Position numbers and translations under genes: made by a program. A stretch of 64,000 bases of DNA from Paramecium octaurelia (lineage: Eukaryota; Ciliophora; Oligohymenophorea; Peniculida; Parameciidae), in NCBI GenBank assembly GCA_905182995.1, contig CAJJDP010000012.1, positions 590,606 to 654,605 on the forward strand, written 5' to 3'. This document shows, piece by piece, positions 1 to 11,741 of this stretch. The notes under the pieces were generated by a model. The model did no database searches and had not been told where the DNA came from. It saw only the letters and a list, made by a program, of their open reading frames with translations. The stretch's first letter is position 1. Each line of letters starts with the position of its first letter.

Positions 1-1
1 T

Positions 2-1737
2 ATATAGCCCTCAAAAGAATTTATTTAGTTTGATGATGACTGTTTGCGACGAGTCATTTAGAAATTTTGTAAATTAGGGCAAGAAAAGTTGTTTATTCAT
101 TTAGTACTTTTAGATTCAGAGTCTGGATTTCCTATAGAGTTGAAATAATTAACTAATGGTTAAAATTAAGATTTGGTTAGGTTTATAAATTGTATCTTTT
201 AAGGAGTCATAGGTAAAAAAATTAAATCCAAAGTGGATTTTGATTTAGATACTTATAGATATTAGAATCCAATCAAATACATAAATTGGTTGCAGGAATT
301 TGTAAAGATATAAATTCAAGTAAAATTGGATCCGATATTCTTAAACATGTATAAGAGAGAACTAAGGAACTTGTTCATGAGCAACACCTAAATCTAGTCC
401 GAAGAATTCTTATAAGAATCAACATTAATGATTTTGAACAAAAATGAAATTTACAGAAAAACTCACTTATATTATGAGCAAAAAAAGTTGTAATTCCTAT
501 TTAATTCAATCTTGCTAGTTGATTACGATACTGAATTGGTCGTTATTTTGAAATAAGATGAAAGTGAAAAGGATCTCTATTATTTATACTACACCCAAAT
601 TTACGAAGATTAAAATGAGCTTTAATGGTATTTAATTGTTATATTAAACAATCAGCCAAAGAATACTATTAAATAAGTACGTTGATGATGTGTTATTGAT
701 TGATTCCCACAATAGAGCTAGTCTATCTGTCAAAAAGATGATCCAAGACAAAGATCAACATCAGAAAGATTACAAAATTGTTTATATTCATTCTTTAAAC
801 AGTGATATTATTTTGGAGACACAGCTTCTCGATAACCCCATAGTAAGAATAATAGAGAGGATGATGAAAAAATAGAATTATGTTGAAGCTTAAAACTTGG
901 CAAAACAAAAATCTATCATAAGTGATTAATATCAAATATCAAATCTATTAAAAAATCGAAGAGGACCTTGTGTTGTATAAAATTCACCAATCTCAGAAAC
1001 TGATTTTATGGTAATCGGAGGAGAACTTTCAAAGTAACATCTTTCTAATTATAAATAGCGATCGATCAATATGCAATGTTATGGAGATTGTCAAAGTTGA
1101 GTAGTTGGCTTCATTAGGATTCCATTCATACATATTATAAAAGGAAGTGCTATTCGCTTAAGGATCATTTTTCCCTTGGCCTTATATGTTTGTACTGTCA
1201 TCCAATCATAATCCTTAAATATAATACATTTTTCTGCCTGGAGATTATAACAATTTAATTAACTGTTATAGTAGGCCTATTGTAAATGTCTATTAGTATT
1301 ATGCTTATCAACTGACTACCTAAAAAGATAGTTTCTATTTTCGATGGCAAAAGCTAAACATTATATATGATAATTCTAATTTGGGCAGCTCCTAACCTTT
1401 TCCTATACAATATTTATCAGGAAATCAAAGTAATATCTTGTGTAAGGAGGATTCAAATATGACTAAGTGGATTATTGCGAAAACAATAAATAAGTAAATT
1501 TTATTAGGTTCTAAAGGCAAAACAGAATTCTTCAAATGTATGGAGAATTTGGATTCTAATGTTTCACTTAAAGATATTGAATAAATCATAATAACTGCGG
1601 AAATCTATGTCTAGGAGAGCAATCTAATAGTGAAAGAGAAATATTATGAAACCAATAAGTAATTGATTCTGAAAAAGAATATTGTTGATCTGAATAGAGA
1701 GGATCTCATAATATTTGAGAAACCAAAAGAAAATTGA
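2..1737 (+). CDS. Uncharacterised protein, 5' end outside the window
   Basis: A long coding frame, open from the left edge, ends at TGA 1735-1737. It needs two short introns: 628-655 (28 nt, GT...CAG) and 1096-1117 (22 nt, GT...TAG). Each removes a TGA or a frame break and restores the downstream frame, giving about 550 residues in the window. Many TAA and TAG codons are read as Gln. No domain was recognised. The C-terminal third is rich in aromatic residues (FFPWPYMF near the second junction) and ends in a charged tail, KPKEN. The start codon is not in the window. I infer a conserved soluble ciliate protein but propose no function. Confidence 0.55.
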
Positions 1738-1809
1738 GTAATAAATTTAATTTGAGATATAAAGTAAATAGATTATTCTAATTTTTAATAAAATACTAAT
1801 ATTAATATC

Positions 1810-2479
1810 TCATAATGCCCATCTTGTTTTGTTTGTATCTTTTCTTGTATATCTTTTGGTTTTGGTGGCAGCGACATGTCTATGTCTTAAGTATTTATGA
1901 TTGTGGTATTTGAGATCTTTCAAACCATAATCAGCAACCAACCAAAGGAATCCTTAATAATCATGAGTTCTCAAGTAATACATAGCCTTTCTTCTAGCAG
2001 CCAATAATTTTGTAAGTGTCAAAGCACAATATTTGTCTTACCTATTTTTTTCCATGTGATTCATCAATGAGATGACTCTTTCATTCAATACGGCAGCTTT
2101 TACTAAAGCACTTGCAGTGTCTAATGGCCATTTCTAATATTTTTTAATTGCTTGTTAAATTCGATATGCAACAATTTAGCTATCAGTAGCAGTATTAAGT
2201 CCAAATGCTTTTTGAACTAATGGGCTGGCTTCTCTCATTTCCTCAGGTTCAAATCCATGTTAGTATCTTAAGGATTTAAATTAGTATTTGATACCTTTAT
2301 CCCAAAGTCAATTTAAAATCCTTTGTAATTTGCTGTGCATTTTCGATTGGTGATTCTTTTTTGTAGATCGAATGTAAGAATTTATGGGATTTTCTAACAT
2401 AAATTTCACTATCTAAACCTCCTTTGACTCTTGAAAAGAATGCCACACTTCTCAATAATTGCAATTATTTTGTCAGCAT
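1810..2479 (-). CDS. Mitochondrial small-subunit ribosomal protein uS15
   Basis: Component of the mitochondrial ribosome small subunit, binding 16S-like rRNA in the uS15 family. The protein is about 210 residues. The S15 signature lies in the C-terminal half: KLLAARRKAMYYLRTHDYQ, followed by LVADYGLK, matching the family pattern of basic helix, YL, D, Y and LG. It then has a basic tail rich in K, R, H and T. The N-terminal extension before the fold fits a mitochondrial import region. The frame changes once near 2267-2294. A 28-nt intron with GTA at its 5' end and AAG at its 3' end joins the frames exactly. The start is the ATG at 2479. The SPP gene begins 33 bp upstream, divergently. Confidence 0.75.
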
Positions 2480-2511
2480 ATAATAAAATTATTTTTAATA
2501 CGTGTAAAACA

Positions 2512-3754
2512 ATGGCTCCTACTTAAGAGTTCAAACCTCTAACCCATTTCTTAAGACCACAATATGTGTACTTATCTTTGGCAAGCTTAGTGTTAATACA
2601 TGTGCTAACACTACTTACAGAGGTTCGTCCAGGTATATCATTAGTTGTTCAATCTTTGGCATGTCTGTACATAGGAGCTATGGCAACATCTAAAATCAGA
2701 TATAACAAATGTATATATTAAAATGTAAAGCAGAAAACAATAAGTTGGAGAAGGAAGAAAAATAGTCAGAAGAGAAAATGACATAAAAGGATGCTTTATA
2801 GTTTCCAATCTATTTATCTGCCTACTTATTTGGACTCTATCTTTTGTTGAAATATTTAGATGAAGCAATTCTCAAGACTGCCATAACTTTATTCTTCTCA
2901 GCAGTAGGAGTAATGAAATTCAATTACATTAAAGGTCTTATGTTTAATGGGAATCATAGAAGATGCCATAGAAAGATTATTCCCAATTGAGTATTCTACT
3001 AAAATAGTAGTGGAAAAGAAATTCAATTTAAATTTGATATTGACAAGCAAGGAAATAGATATCCAATTAACTAAGTTGAATTTCATATCATTATTCATTT
3101 CAATGTTCCCCTTGGGTGTGTATTTAGCATCAAAGAATTGGATTTGCAATAATTTATTCGGTATCGCCTTCACTGTTTCAGGAGTTGCAAATTTTACTGT
3201 CATCCCAAATTTCAAAGTATATACATAGATGTAATTATATTAAGATAGCATATCTGATGCTTTGGGGACTCTTTTTTTATGACATTTTTTGGGTTTATGG
3301 AACTGATGTGATGGTTACAGTTGCAAAATCTATTGATGCTCCTATTAAATTACAATTCCCATTTACTGCCTTGAATGAAGAAGGAAATCCATTTACAAAA
3401 TACAGCATTCTAGGTTTAGGTGATATTGTTGTACCTGGTATCTTTGTTGGAATGTGTCTGAAGTATGATGTTGATAGACAAATTGAAAAAGTAAAAAAGA
3501 TTTCAGAAATCAATATCACTTATTTCTTATGGTGTTTTGTAGGTTATGCTATAGGAATTGTGGCTACCTTGGCTGTTATGAATTTAACAGGTCATGCTCA
3601 ACCAGCCTTGTTGTATTTAGTTCCAGGATGCACATTAAGCGTCTTAATAAAGGCTTATCTTGATAAATCTCTTCTTCAGTTTTGGGCCTATGAAGCAGAC
3701 CCAGAGAAGCCAGAGGCTTAAACATCTAATACAGAACCTATTAAAAATAAATGA
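2512..3754 (+). CDS. Signal peptide peptidase (presenilin-type intramembrane aspartyl protease)
   Basis: Multi-pass ER membrane protease that cleaves signal-peptide remnants and type II membrane segments. Both catalytic motifs are visible: YD in GLFFYDIFWVYGTDVMVT and GLGD in SILGLGDIVVPG. The PAL-type motif QPALLYLVPG follows. Several hydrophobic helices precede them, including LACLYIGAMA near the N-terminus. Introns are 2711-2730 (20 nt, AAG end), 2935-2959 (25 nt, TAG end) and 3217-3244 (28 nt, AAG end), and each restores the family alignment. The C-terminus, after a TAA read as Gln, ends KNK at TGA 3752. Total is about 390 residues, the usual SPP length. The start is the ATG at 2512, after an AT-rich leader shared with the divergent uS15m gene. 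Confidence 0.88.
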
Positions 3755-3788
3755 TATATTGTTTTTAATAAAAATAATTTATTTAATT

Positions 3789-4221
3789 ATGGACGATTAA
3801 TAAACAGAAATCAGGATGATGTACAAGAATTTAACTACAGATTTACGAAACAAATATAGTCCTCATTATAATCTTTACCAAGTACTATTCATTCTCACAA
3901 TAGAAATAAACTTTGGATGAAAAAATCAATTGTTTCAAATAAAATACCTAATAGCCTGATTTGTATTATAAATGTTTTGCTGCTATTGACGAGAGAATGT
4001 AATCGAACTCTGTTCAATTGCAATAGTCATTTAATAAGATTGAAATTGAAGATTCAGGATGCTAATAAAAATGCAAAGATTCCTACCAACAAGATAATCT
4101 TAAACAAAATATGTGTCTAAAGAAATGCATGGAGGATTTAAGAGATAAAGCTTTCAAATTATAAGATACATTCTATCAGGCCATCTTAAAAAGTAATCCC
4201 GAATTTAAAAAGATCAAGTGA
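3789..4221 (+). CDS. FAM136A-like (DUF842) twin-cysteine protein
   Basis: Small protein of about 135 residues with one 22-nt intron (3882-3903, TAG end). Spaced cysteine pairs are seen: YYKCF, then GCQQKC, then MCLKKCMEDL. The CX3C-like pairs are separated by Q/K-rich helices. This layout matches the FAM136A/DUF842 family, whose human member is a mitochondrial intermembrane-space protein. Assignment rests on cysteine spacing and helical context only; a small-Tim-like chaperone is the alternative. The gene ends at TGA 4219-4221, and its last bases overlap by 8 nt the 3' end of the convergent gene at 4214. Confidence 0.5.
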
Positions 4222-4869
4222 ATCTTAACTTGTTCATATATTTATATCTTATTTATTAAAACATAGTTTCCTCAACATAAAGATGTTTAAAATATTAGAG
4301 TTATTCAACTTCTTGATAATCTTTTGAATATTCTTTAACATCTTATAATATCCATTTACTATATTGATTGAATTACAATATATCTACCCAATACAAAGTA
4401 AAGGCAACTAATATCTATTTGAACTACTTCTCTAAGTACGTCTTCACCCATTTCATCTTATCCTCTATCTTTGAGTATTCTTATTAGCTACTTAAATCAT
4501 AAGAATATGAGCCAATCTTATGATAGTTTCTGCATTATTTTTTTTTAAATTTGTAATTCACAGGCTATTTACCTATTTATTCATTGTTTCCATTAGCAAA
4601 TGAACACTAATTTTTATCCTCGAGCCATTTCCCTAAAATTTTCATGTTCCATTTGATTAGTTCTTGCAAATCTAGGTTTTCTTGTTATCTACAATGACAC
4701 AATCAAAATTTTGTTAGAATTTATTTAAATTAAGAATGAGCACAACAAATGCTTCTAGAAAATCCTTCTTATTTAAATATCCCAAAAAGCAGACGAAATA
4801 CATTTTAGATTGAATAACATGCTCTTACAACCAAGCTTTATATAGCATGGCACAGAAATCTAGATCCAT
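4214..4869 (-). CDS. Uncharacterised conserved-looking protein, about 208 residues
   Basis: The start is the ATG at 4869, the stop is TGA at 4214-4216, and there is one 29-nt intron (4672-4700, GT...TAG). The intron is needed because the unspliced frame meets a TGA. The N-terminal part is hydrophobic and Cys-containing (MDLDFCAMLYKAWLQ), followed by helical stretches with many K, Y and Q. No domain was recognised. The 3' end overlaps the convergent FAM136A-like gene by 8 nt, so at least one transcript must terminate inside the other coding region. Confidence 0.55.
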
Positions 4870-5114
4870 TTTAATTTTATAATAACATTAATAATTATAT
4901 GAATTTCCAATTAAATTACAATACATAATATGAAACACGAGCATATTATAATAGATGTTTATTTAAATTTGAATATAAAATATAAAGCTATAATATGAAT
5001 AGGATAATATTATTGGACTAAAAATTGTAAATTAATTATGATGATTATTAACGTGAAAATCAGGACTTTATATTTTTAATTGAATGATAAGATATTTAGT
5101 AATAAAATTTATAA

Positions 5115-5573
5115 ATGGAGAACACATTCTTAGATGATGAAGTTCAAGATCTCAATACTTGGGACGAATATTCGAATTAAATAATCTTCCCTTCTCCTTT
5201 ATTGTTGGGACGACCTTCTCCCAGGGTCAAATACCTCCAAGAGGATTTTTCATTACTGCAGCTACCGTTTTAATCAGACACAATAGATGAGGATCAAGAT
5301 CTCAATAATCCCATCTAACCTGTAGAACATATGCTCAAAATGACCAAAAAAATAGAGAAAAAAACAAAAAAGTTCAAAAAATAATCAAAAACAAAAAACC
5401 CTATCTTAAATGCTGCAAGGGATTTCTTTTCTTCAGTCAAATAAAGTAATCCAAATCAACAAATCTAACAATTCTAATAGATGAAGTAATTGATCGATAA
5501 CTTGGAAGGAATCTTAGGACAGGTCAAACATGAACTTCTAATCAAAGTCCAATAAAAGGGATCTCGAGTATGA
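5115..5573 (+). CDS. Uncharacterised basic protein, 152 residues, single exon
   Basis: Uninterrupted in the ciliate code from ATG 5115 to TGA 5571. The N-terminal half is acidic with Asp/Leu clusters (FLDDEVQDLNTWDEY). The middle is a dense lysine run (MTKKIEKKTKKFKK) and the C-terminus is Gln-rich and helical. There is no transmembrane segment. The Lys block could be a nuclear or nucleic-acid-binding signal, which is inference only. It is flanked by about 245 bp upstream and by an undeciphered stretch downstream. Confidence 0.6.
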
Positions 5574-6171
5574 TCTTATTTAGTTATATGTTCTTATAAA
5601 TATATTTATTAGAGTTGACATCAAACTATAATCATATTTATTAATGAGTAATCAGCCCAAAGAGTTATTACGAAGTTTAGTTTACAGCTGTACTTGCCTT
5701 AATTTATACTTGTAAAGAGTATAATAAATAATAAAAATTTCAATAAATAAAACTGCACTTCCATATTTAACAATGACAATACTCAAAATCCCTCATTGTT
5801 CTCTCAAACTTTAATTTGAAAGTGTAAATCAAAGGGCAATTATTGGAGAACAGTGATTTATTAAAAAACCATAAAATTTTGTTATGTTTGAGTATACTAT
5901 ATAATATTTAGAAAAACTGTGATTTTGGATTCAGATTAAATTCAGATTCTTAGGATTAATGATGGGCAGCTGTCGTTATATCAATTAGAAATTTGGAAAT
6001 AAAGCTTCTGAAAGCAAAAAATCAAATATTGAATATCTTTTTGACACCAGAATGGAGTGATGAATAAAATGAATTAGAAATTTAAAGTAAATTAATTTGC
6101 GAGACGTTCCCAACGTTTTTTAATTAAAATAATATTGCTGACAAAAATATTTACATATATTATAATTCTAA
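5574..6171. other. Undeciphered stretch with broken coding-like segments
   Basis: All plus-strand frames are interrupted by TGA. Protein-like pieces switch frame several times, for example WAAVVISIRNLEIKLLKAKN directly after a TGA near 5960. Single introns of 18-31 nt do not join them cleanly. It may be a decayed gene copy, a gene with atypical introns, or non-coding sequence of coding-like composition. The 3' piece would run past the next start codon, which argues against a normal gene. Confidence 0.35.
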
Positions 6172-6591
6172 ATGGAGATTAGTCATTTGATAAGCAATGT
6201 GTATGAATAAGAAATCGATACTGAAGAGGATTATCATAATCAACTATAATGGGATAGAAATATGCACTTTTCATTGTTTGGATTGCATAGTCCTGAACTC
6301 TCAGTAATCGAAAATGTCTCCAATTATGGAAGCTAGTTTGATCATAACTTCTCTCACTATGATAATTCTGGCACCAAAGACTCTGAAATAGTAGTTTGTA
6401 AATCTAACAAAAAAATTCGGAAACGAAAATAAAAAAAAAGTTGTCTTCTTAGCAAAAGTGAATTTATTAAAAGTTTGCAGAAAATAGAATAATGTCAATC
6501 CATATAATTCTTTTTGGATTAGTTATCTCACTCTGTCAAAACAATGAAAGATCATTTATGCAGAAAATTTGCAAAGGCTAGCGATAAATGA
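6172..6591 (+). CDS. Uncharacterised protein, 139 residues, single exon
   Basis: Open from ATG 6172 to TGA 6589 with TAA/TAG as Gln. The first half is acidic and Asn/Ser/His-rich. A strongly basic block (KSNKKIRKRKQKK) sits mid-protein, followed by a helical, Gln-rich C-terminus ending KASDK. The basic block resembles a bipartite nuclear signal, but no fold was recognised. It is followed by about 240 bp of AT-rich spacer before the 3' end of the convergent V-ATPase gene. Confidence 0.55.
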
Positions 6592-6829
6592 ATATCTAAA
6601 CTTTCTATTTAGATATTATGATTTATAATATATTTACATTATCAAAAATTTCTATTTAAAAAAGACGATATTATCTGCTTTTGACAAGTGCGATATACTA
6701 AACATGAAAAATATATATAAATATAATTCGACTAGTTAAAATATATGAAAATCAATAGAATCAGGGTTTGAGTTTTGTTGATAATACATATAATAATTAC
6801 AAAGAAAATCATATAATCGTTGCTTGAAA

Positions 6830-9386
6830 TCAAGTCTTCATCTTCTCTTAATATTTTTACATTTCTTTTCTATATGAAAAAACTTCAAAATTATATCCAT
6901 TGCCTTTATAAAATTTATTTTAAAATTCAACCCAATGAAGTCTCAAAGCATGTAAAAAGCATTCCATCGAATCCATACATAATAAAATACCTAAAGTGGA
7001 TAATAAAAAAACAGGCATTCCTACAAGAGAGGCTAGTAAATTAGCATTTGCAATTGGATCTTTTAAAGTTAAATCAAATAGCACTTTGGCTAGTTCAGAA
7101 TGAGCCAAAGACAATGCCCATAATCTCAGATAGCTAGCCGTATTGCTGATGCATCCAAGTACAAATTCTAATGTTTCTATAAGATGTTCAACAATAATAT
7201 CTATATAGGATGAATGTTAGGATTGTTCAGAAATAATTTCATCGTTGGATGAATCACTATTCATATTTTAAGGAACCATTTCAAATTCTTATAGACTTTT
7301 AGGATCTTTCTTTTTCCTTTTCAACATAGCAATAATATCTGCGATTATTGGAGCAAATAAAAGAAAGGGTATACATAAAATGCAAATAACAATGATAATC
7401 TTTTACAATTGAAACTGAAAATCAGCAGATTCAAAAGTTTTTAAAGTAACTTATCCATCATGCATCCACATGTCAACTAAAGTAGTAATTATACTTGGTG
7501 ATTGAGATGTATCTAAATGGAATGTAGACCATTTTATTATTATTAACAATACCATATAACCTATGAATAAAGTGAAAAATAACAGTTTTGCTGGGAAAAT
7601 TATGGAAAGATTGATCCATTTTTTAAAATAAATGTAGTTAAATCCTGAACATAATATTCCTAATAGCATTTAACAAAAACCAATAATAATAGCCAATTTC
7701 ATTTTATATGAATTTCTAAAGTTTAAATCTTCATATTATGGATCAAGTCCAAAAGGGTATGTGCAATCAGTCTTATTTAAGCATGATCCAAAGATATTTA
7801 GAGAAAGTCCAAAGTATTCATTGTAAATAAATCCAGTATAGAGAGAAAATGCTCCACATAGTAACAACATGTATCTTAAGTCAAAAATTATCTAAGTTAA
7901 ATTGAAATCAGTATTGAGATCCTCATCATTAAAGTCTTTTGAGTTTATCTATTTTTTTACTTGTTAGCCCAATTGTATTCTTTGTTCTCTTAGCATCTTT
8001 TATTCTGATCTTGGAGAGAAGATCTTATTCATAGATAAAAATATTCCAAATATCAAAATAGCAGCTCCGTGACCAATATCTCCAAACATAACTCCGAAAA
8101 GAAATGGGAAAGTAATTATAGAAAATATTGAAGGATTTATTTCTTTATAATCAGGAATTCCATATGTTTCAGTAATCAATTAGAATAATTTGTTAAATTG
8201 GTTGGTTTAAAAAAAAGTTGGTGGTTTCTAATTGGCAATGGCATTTTTTTTAATTTAAGGAGCAGGAATATGAGGATTCTTCATTTTAATTGTTTAAAGA
8301 ATATCTTCTAATAATTGAATCTCACTTGTTCTGACCCACAAATTGGCCAGAAAGATACTTTATTGCATCTTAACTTTATTCAAATTCTCATATAAAGTCC
8401 TTTCTCTCACTAAATAGAATCGGATGAATAGTAATGATGGTTATGCATTCCCATCTTCCAATAAAGGTTTTAAAATGGATTATAATAATTGATTAGTCAA
8501 TTTATCCATGTTTTCTATTTCAATTATCTCCTTATCATAATCACAATATCTTTAATCCCATTATTCCTCTGTTATTGGCAAGGAAATGTGGTCTACTTTC
8601 AATACATCACAGAGCTTTTTAATTTTCCTCCAGGTTTCTGATTATAGTGAAAATGAAGGAAATATCAATAGAAAACAACTTCTTGAAACAGATAGCAGAG
8701 TTTGATTGACCATAAAGTTACCCTTTGTGATACGAAACACTGTTCTTTAAAATATTTAATAATCTTTGGCATCCATTACTCCAACAAAATGAGTAAATTT
8801 CTAAGAAGGCATCATGCCTCCATGCTAATGATATGATTTTATCATTTATTCATCAAAGTCTAATGCAGTACTTGATTTACTATGGAAATAAGCGATTCCT
8901 AACCATTTCCTTGCGTTAATCATAGCCTCTTTAGCCTCTATAGTGTTTTATAGTTTAGATTTCAATCTAGATAGGGTGTCAATTTATTATTAAACTTATT
9001 GATATTTTCCAGTTATGTATTCCTCAATTTAATTTATAAATGTATGTTTTTGAATTTACTTAAATGATAGGACTCTCTATATTACTAATATTTTCATACA
9101 TCAAATTCCTACAGCATCAATTTGAAATCATAAACATGTTCTATTGTTTAGCCTATTTGATTTAATTAATTGAGTAGATACTCTGCTTTACTCAATATTT
9201 CATCACATCTAACATTAGTATTTTTAATTACCTTTAAACTTAATTAATAAAAGGTTTAGACAGTAAGTGCTAATGATGGTCAATGATCATTACACTATCT
9301 ATCTAGCCTAATTCACTCATAACATCATAAGAGGATTCCCTTGGAATCAGCAGCTAATAAAGACTCATGCCTTCTGATCTAATCAT
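6830..9386 (-). CDS. V-type proton ATPase subunit a (100 kDa)
   Basis: Membrane subunit of the V0 sector that forms the two proton half-channels against the c-ring. The start at 9386 gives [19 protein letters not shown] and then SELGQ, matching the family N-terminus. In the membrane half, the conserved [18 protein letters not shown] segment is visible near 8020-8120. The essential arginine helix is [18 protein letters not shown], and the last helix [10 protein letters not shown] is followed by a short cytosolic tail ending at TGA 6830. The span allows about 830 residues, normal for the family, with several short introns not all mapped. Isoform and target compartment cannot be told from sequence. 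Confidence 0.9.
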
Positions 9387-9457
9387 TAGATGTTATAAAA
9401 ATTTATAAATATAATAAAAATAGAATTACTCTTTTTCTTAATTTCAACCATTTTCAA

Positions 9458-10758
9458 ATGCAAAACTTAATAATTATGATTCATTAATTTCTGATCTAGT
9501 AAACTAATTTTAAGATAAGCTTTTATTATTGAAATAAGTCTTTAAAGTGAAAAGATAAGTTATTTTGGTAGACATAAAATGATGGAAACATATTCTTTAT
9601 ATTAGAAATTGATAATCAAGAAGATGCATAACCATTAATAAAGATAGGATAAATATAAAATTAAATTAATAAGAAATACTAAAATTAATTCAAACAGCTC
9701 TTTGATCTTATGAAACATATTTTAACTTTAAATAAATTTGCAGTTATATTTGAAGAAATAAATTCATTTTTACATTAAACCTCCAAATTATTAAATATGA
9801 AAAATTAAAAACTGAAATTAAAAGAAAATGATGATTTTGTATAAATTTACTTTGATGCTTTTTCTAAAGCCATTTCAGGTACAAAAATTGAGAACTATTA
9901 ACAAAATCATTAGAAAATCAATGAAAAATTCACTCTATTCGAAGATTTATCTATACTAGTGAAATTACATAGTCCTTCCAAAATTACTCAAAAAAAGGGA
10001 TTCTAAGATATAGCCCTGATTTTATAACGATCCTCCATAAGTATAAGAAATAGGTATTGATTTAATTAAAGCAAGATATCAATAGTACTTATAACATCTT
10101 AATAGTCAAGACTTTTTGAAGATCTACTAATATTTATAGAAACATGGTATTGATGGTTAACTCAATTTTTAACTTGAATATGGGAATTGTTGGAAATTGA
10201 AGGATATTTCATCTATATTAGAGTCTCCAATATACAACTTGATTGACAGTCCAATAAAGTAAGCCAAAGATAATGAGTAAGCTTAGAAATGCAAATCTAA
10301 TTTTAAAAGGTTAAACCAAGAAGAATAACCTATTGAACCTTAGGTCTAAAAGAAAATTAAGTTTTAATTTTCAGCTAAGTATTTATTAAATTAAAAATAG
10401 CTCGAAATACGACAAATCAAGTAAAAAGTAATGTCCCTTTCAAACTGAATAAACACTTTTGAATATAGAGCAAAAATAAACAGCAGAAGAATTAAAATAT
10501 ACTTTAAAATTATTGTCGAATTTGTTGAATGCATCTTATAAAGATCTTGTTCATAAAATGTATTAATGCTCAGGAGATCTTAATACTCTTTTGAGAGTAT
10601 TCTCTCATAGATAAGAAGGATTGCTTTGGACCAAAGAGGCAGATGAAGCATTAAAAGCTTATTTAGAGTAGAATGACCTTTTAGAAAAATAAAAACTGAA
10701 AGTAATCTTAAATGGTGAAGAATCAATACAACAAAGAAAAGAATGGTTATATGAATGA
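9458..10758 (+). CDS. RAP1/TERF2IP-like protein (C-terminal RCT-type domain), candidate telomere protein
   Basis: The C-terminal exon ends at TGA 10756. It carries YQCSGDLNTLLRVFSH, then GLLWTKEADEALKAY, and a final EESIQQRKEWLYE. This order (S-G-D-L, gap, LW-T/S-x-E-D-E, gap, charged RR/E tail) resembles the C-terminal protein-interaction domain of metazoan RAP1/TERF2IP. The middle (9700-10430) is helical, Lys/Gln-rich and unrecognised. A segment near 9585 (LFWQTQNDGNIFFILEIDN) could be the start of a BRCT-like fold. The frame changes near 10020-10075, where a 31-nt AAG-ended intron is possible, and at about 10430-10445. The N-terminus is unresolved and the given start is nominal. Confidence 0.45.
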
Positions 10759-10862
10759 TTTATAACTAATTATAGTATTTATCAATATTATTTTAATGAT
10801 GATAAAATAAATTTAATAAAGTAAGAACTAAAGGTATGAATATTAAATATTTTGATTAACCC

Positions 10863-11741
10863 TCATTTATTAGCAGTAGCATCCATTTTGAGAATATCTG
10901 ATGGTAACATTATATGATTTCTAGATTCAGCTAAAATAGCTGAAATTTCTCTAGCATACTCTATTCTTCTAACATCCAAAAATGCTAATTTATAAATAGA
11001 ATTTTAAAATACCTGGATTGGTTAAGGCAGATTTTCCTACCAACTCAATTGATTTTGCCTCTCCCAAAGCCTTAATAACAATACTTTTCTTGGCCTCTCT
11101 TGCTTACTCTACAACGAATTTTGCTCTTTCAGCTTCTTATTAAGCTACTTGTTTAGCTTCAATAGCCTCGATGTATTCCTTTCCAAAATTGAGTTCTGTG
11201 ATTGAAACATCATCAATAGCAATTTTGAATTGAGCAGCTCTCTAATCCAAAGCTTATCTAATTTTGAATGAAACTTAATCTCTTTGACTCATTAATTATG
11301 ATGCTGTATATTAAGCTACTACAGATCTCATTGTTTCATTGACAATTGATGGTAGTACTTTTTCATCGTAATCAATTCCTAATGTTCTATATATAGTTGG
11401 TAGTTCATCACTAAATGGTCTATGAAGTACTCTAACTGTGAGAAGAACATTTTGCATGTCTTTTGTATTTAGAATAAAATATTACCTCTATTAGCTGTGC
11501 TAGCTTTTATTTATCTAGGTCTGGTTTAGATGTTATAATCAATTGGGGTTTCAAAATAAGGAATTCTAAAATGCCATCCTTCCTTGTATTTTTCATCTTA
11601 GAGACCAAAGAACTTGCTAAACTTAATTGCGCAATGTCCTGGTTCTACTGTAAAGAAACAATTTTTAATCAAGAAAAGACCAAACAATCCTGCTGATCCT
11701 AAACTAATAAGTCTTTTTGCTGATTCAACTTGGTTAGCCAT
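10863..11741 (-). CDS. PHB2: Prohibitin-2-like SPFH protein
   Basis: Inner-mitochondrial-membrane scaffold that assembles with PHB1 into rings controlling m-AAA protease and membrane organisation. The N-terminus [20 protein letters not shown] includes the membrane anchor. The SPFH region has [20 protein letters not shown], then [20 protein letters not shown] and [16 protein letters not shown]. It is followed by the coiled coil [18 protein letters not shown]. Spacing and TRPR favour PHB2 over PHB1. Introns are 10985-11012 (28 nt, TAG end) and 11460-11485 (26 nt, AAG end). The second is strongly supported because splicing restores the homologous run into [12 protein letters not shown]. About 275 residues; start ATG 11741, stop 10863-10865. 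Confidence 0.9.

Noticed and set aside
2898-3215. Minus-strand 105-codon open frame
   Set aside because: It is antisense to the signal peptide peptidase exons and has no recognisable features.
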